From the NCBI GenBank assembly GCA_028705705.1, contig JAQWCZ010000111.1, positions 1-6,714 of the forward strand: DNA of 6,714 nt. Reading direction: 5' to 3'. The notes below the pieces were generated by a model, which was not told the origin of the DNA, ran no database searches, and was given only the letters and a program-made list of their open reading frames with translations. This document shows positions 6,621-6,714 of this stretch, in pieces. The number at the start of each line of letters is the position of its first letter. Position 1 is the stretch's first letter. Origin of the DNA: Paludibacter sp. GTDB taxonomy: Bacteria; Bacteroidota; Bacteroidia; Bacteroidales; Paludibacteraceae. A program made the translations under genes and the position numbers.

Positions 6621-6628
6621 TAGATTTG
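6621..6628 (+). promoter_or_regulatory. Candidate -7 element for the exported-protein gene
   Basis: TAGATTTG matches TAnnTTTG and ends 17 bases before the ATG at 6646. The -33 position holds TTC rather than TTG (6599-6601, spacer 19 bases). The leader would be about ten bases. Confidence 0.4.
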
Positions 6629-6645
6629 CCGAAAATTTGAAGATT

Positions 6646-6714
6646 ATGGTTAAAAAAATTCATTTACTGATATTATTTGCCCTGGTTACTCTTGCTGCTC
6701 CCGGACAAATCTTT
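6646..6714 (+). CDS. Start of an exported protein (signal peptide only; cut by window edge)
   Basis: Twenty-three codons are visible, beginning MVKKIHLLILFALVTLAAPG and continuing QIF. This is a classic Sec signal peptide: a Met followed by two lysines, a hydrophobic core of about 13 residues and a small-residue region (AAPG) near the expected cleavage site. No cysteine follows the core, so it is not obviously a lipoprotein. Its mature part and function are outside the window. It is transcribed away from the minus-strand cluster and is probably unrelated to it. Confidence 0.75.
   Translation, partial: MVKKIHLLILFALVTLAAPGQIF

Larger units (their letters stand above)
6311..6645. other. 335-base divergent promoter region
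   Basis: This very AT-rich gap separates the minus-strand cluster from the plus-strand exported-protein gene. I see no gene in it. It holds one -7-like match for each direction (6404-6411 minus, 6621-6628 plus). It also has an A/T hairpin at 6553-6581 (5 + 7 pairs, 2-base bulge, GTT loop) and a 7-base inverted repeat AAATGAA (6586-6592) / TTCATTT (6607-6613) just upstream of the plus-strand -7 element. Confidence 0.6.

Noticed and set aside
1..6714. CRISPR arrays, tRNA or rRNA genes, insertion-sequence ends
   Set aside because: I looked for regularly spaced repeats, tRNA-like cloverleaf arms, rRNA-like conserved stretches and intact transposase genes, and saw none.

Overview
The window looks like a chromosomal stretch from a member of the Bacteroidota. 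It is AT-rich. No start codon has a convincing Shine-Dalgarno sequence. Four good matches to the Bacteroidota -7 promoter element TAnnTTTG lie upstream of start codons, two of them with a TTG 17 bases further upstream as in the Flavobacterium-type consensus. The genus cannot be told from the sequence.

Four of the five genes lie on the minus strand and read leftwards from about 6310. In transcription order they are: (1) 5222-6310, a 362-residue protein of unknown function with a conserved-looking, possibly DNA-binding C-terminal region; (2) 4514-5140, a 208-residue von Willebrand factor A (VWA) protein with an intact metal-binding MIDAS site; (3) 3382-4377, a 331-residue protein with the RecA-like fold of the DnaB helicase C-terminal domain, in which every ATPase signature examined is altered except the Walker B aspartate; (4) 1-3053, a very large UvrD/Rep-type (superfamily 1) helicase that runs off the left edge. 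The helicase has a putative N-terminal membrane anchor, a nuclease-fold-like insert, a topoisomerase-type zinc finger and a TPR-like C-terminus. It has no stop codon inside the window but is open for 1017 codons. At the far right, on the plus strand, the first 23 codons of an exported protein (6646-6714) begin.

Genes 1 and 2 are only 81 bases apart. That gap holds a good promoter match for the VWA gene, a perfect 9-base inverted repeat overlapping the -7 element and a 13-base palindrome just upstream of the -33 element, so the VWA gene looks individually regulated. The 136-base gap before the DnaB-like gene has no clear promoter but is framed by an 8-base inverted repeat. The 328-base gap before the helicase gene contains another promoter match and what may be a frameshifted coding relic. 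Whether the four co-oriented genes form one functional system is not shown by the sequence. The strongest leads are the apparently inactive DnaB-like protein beside a multi-domain UvrD helicase, and the VWA protein paired with a conserved unknown protein.
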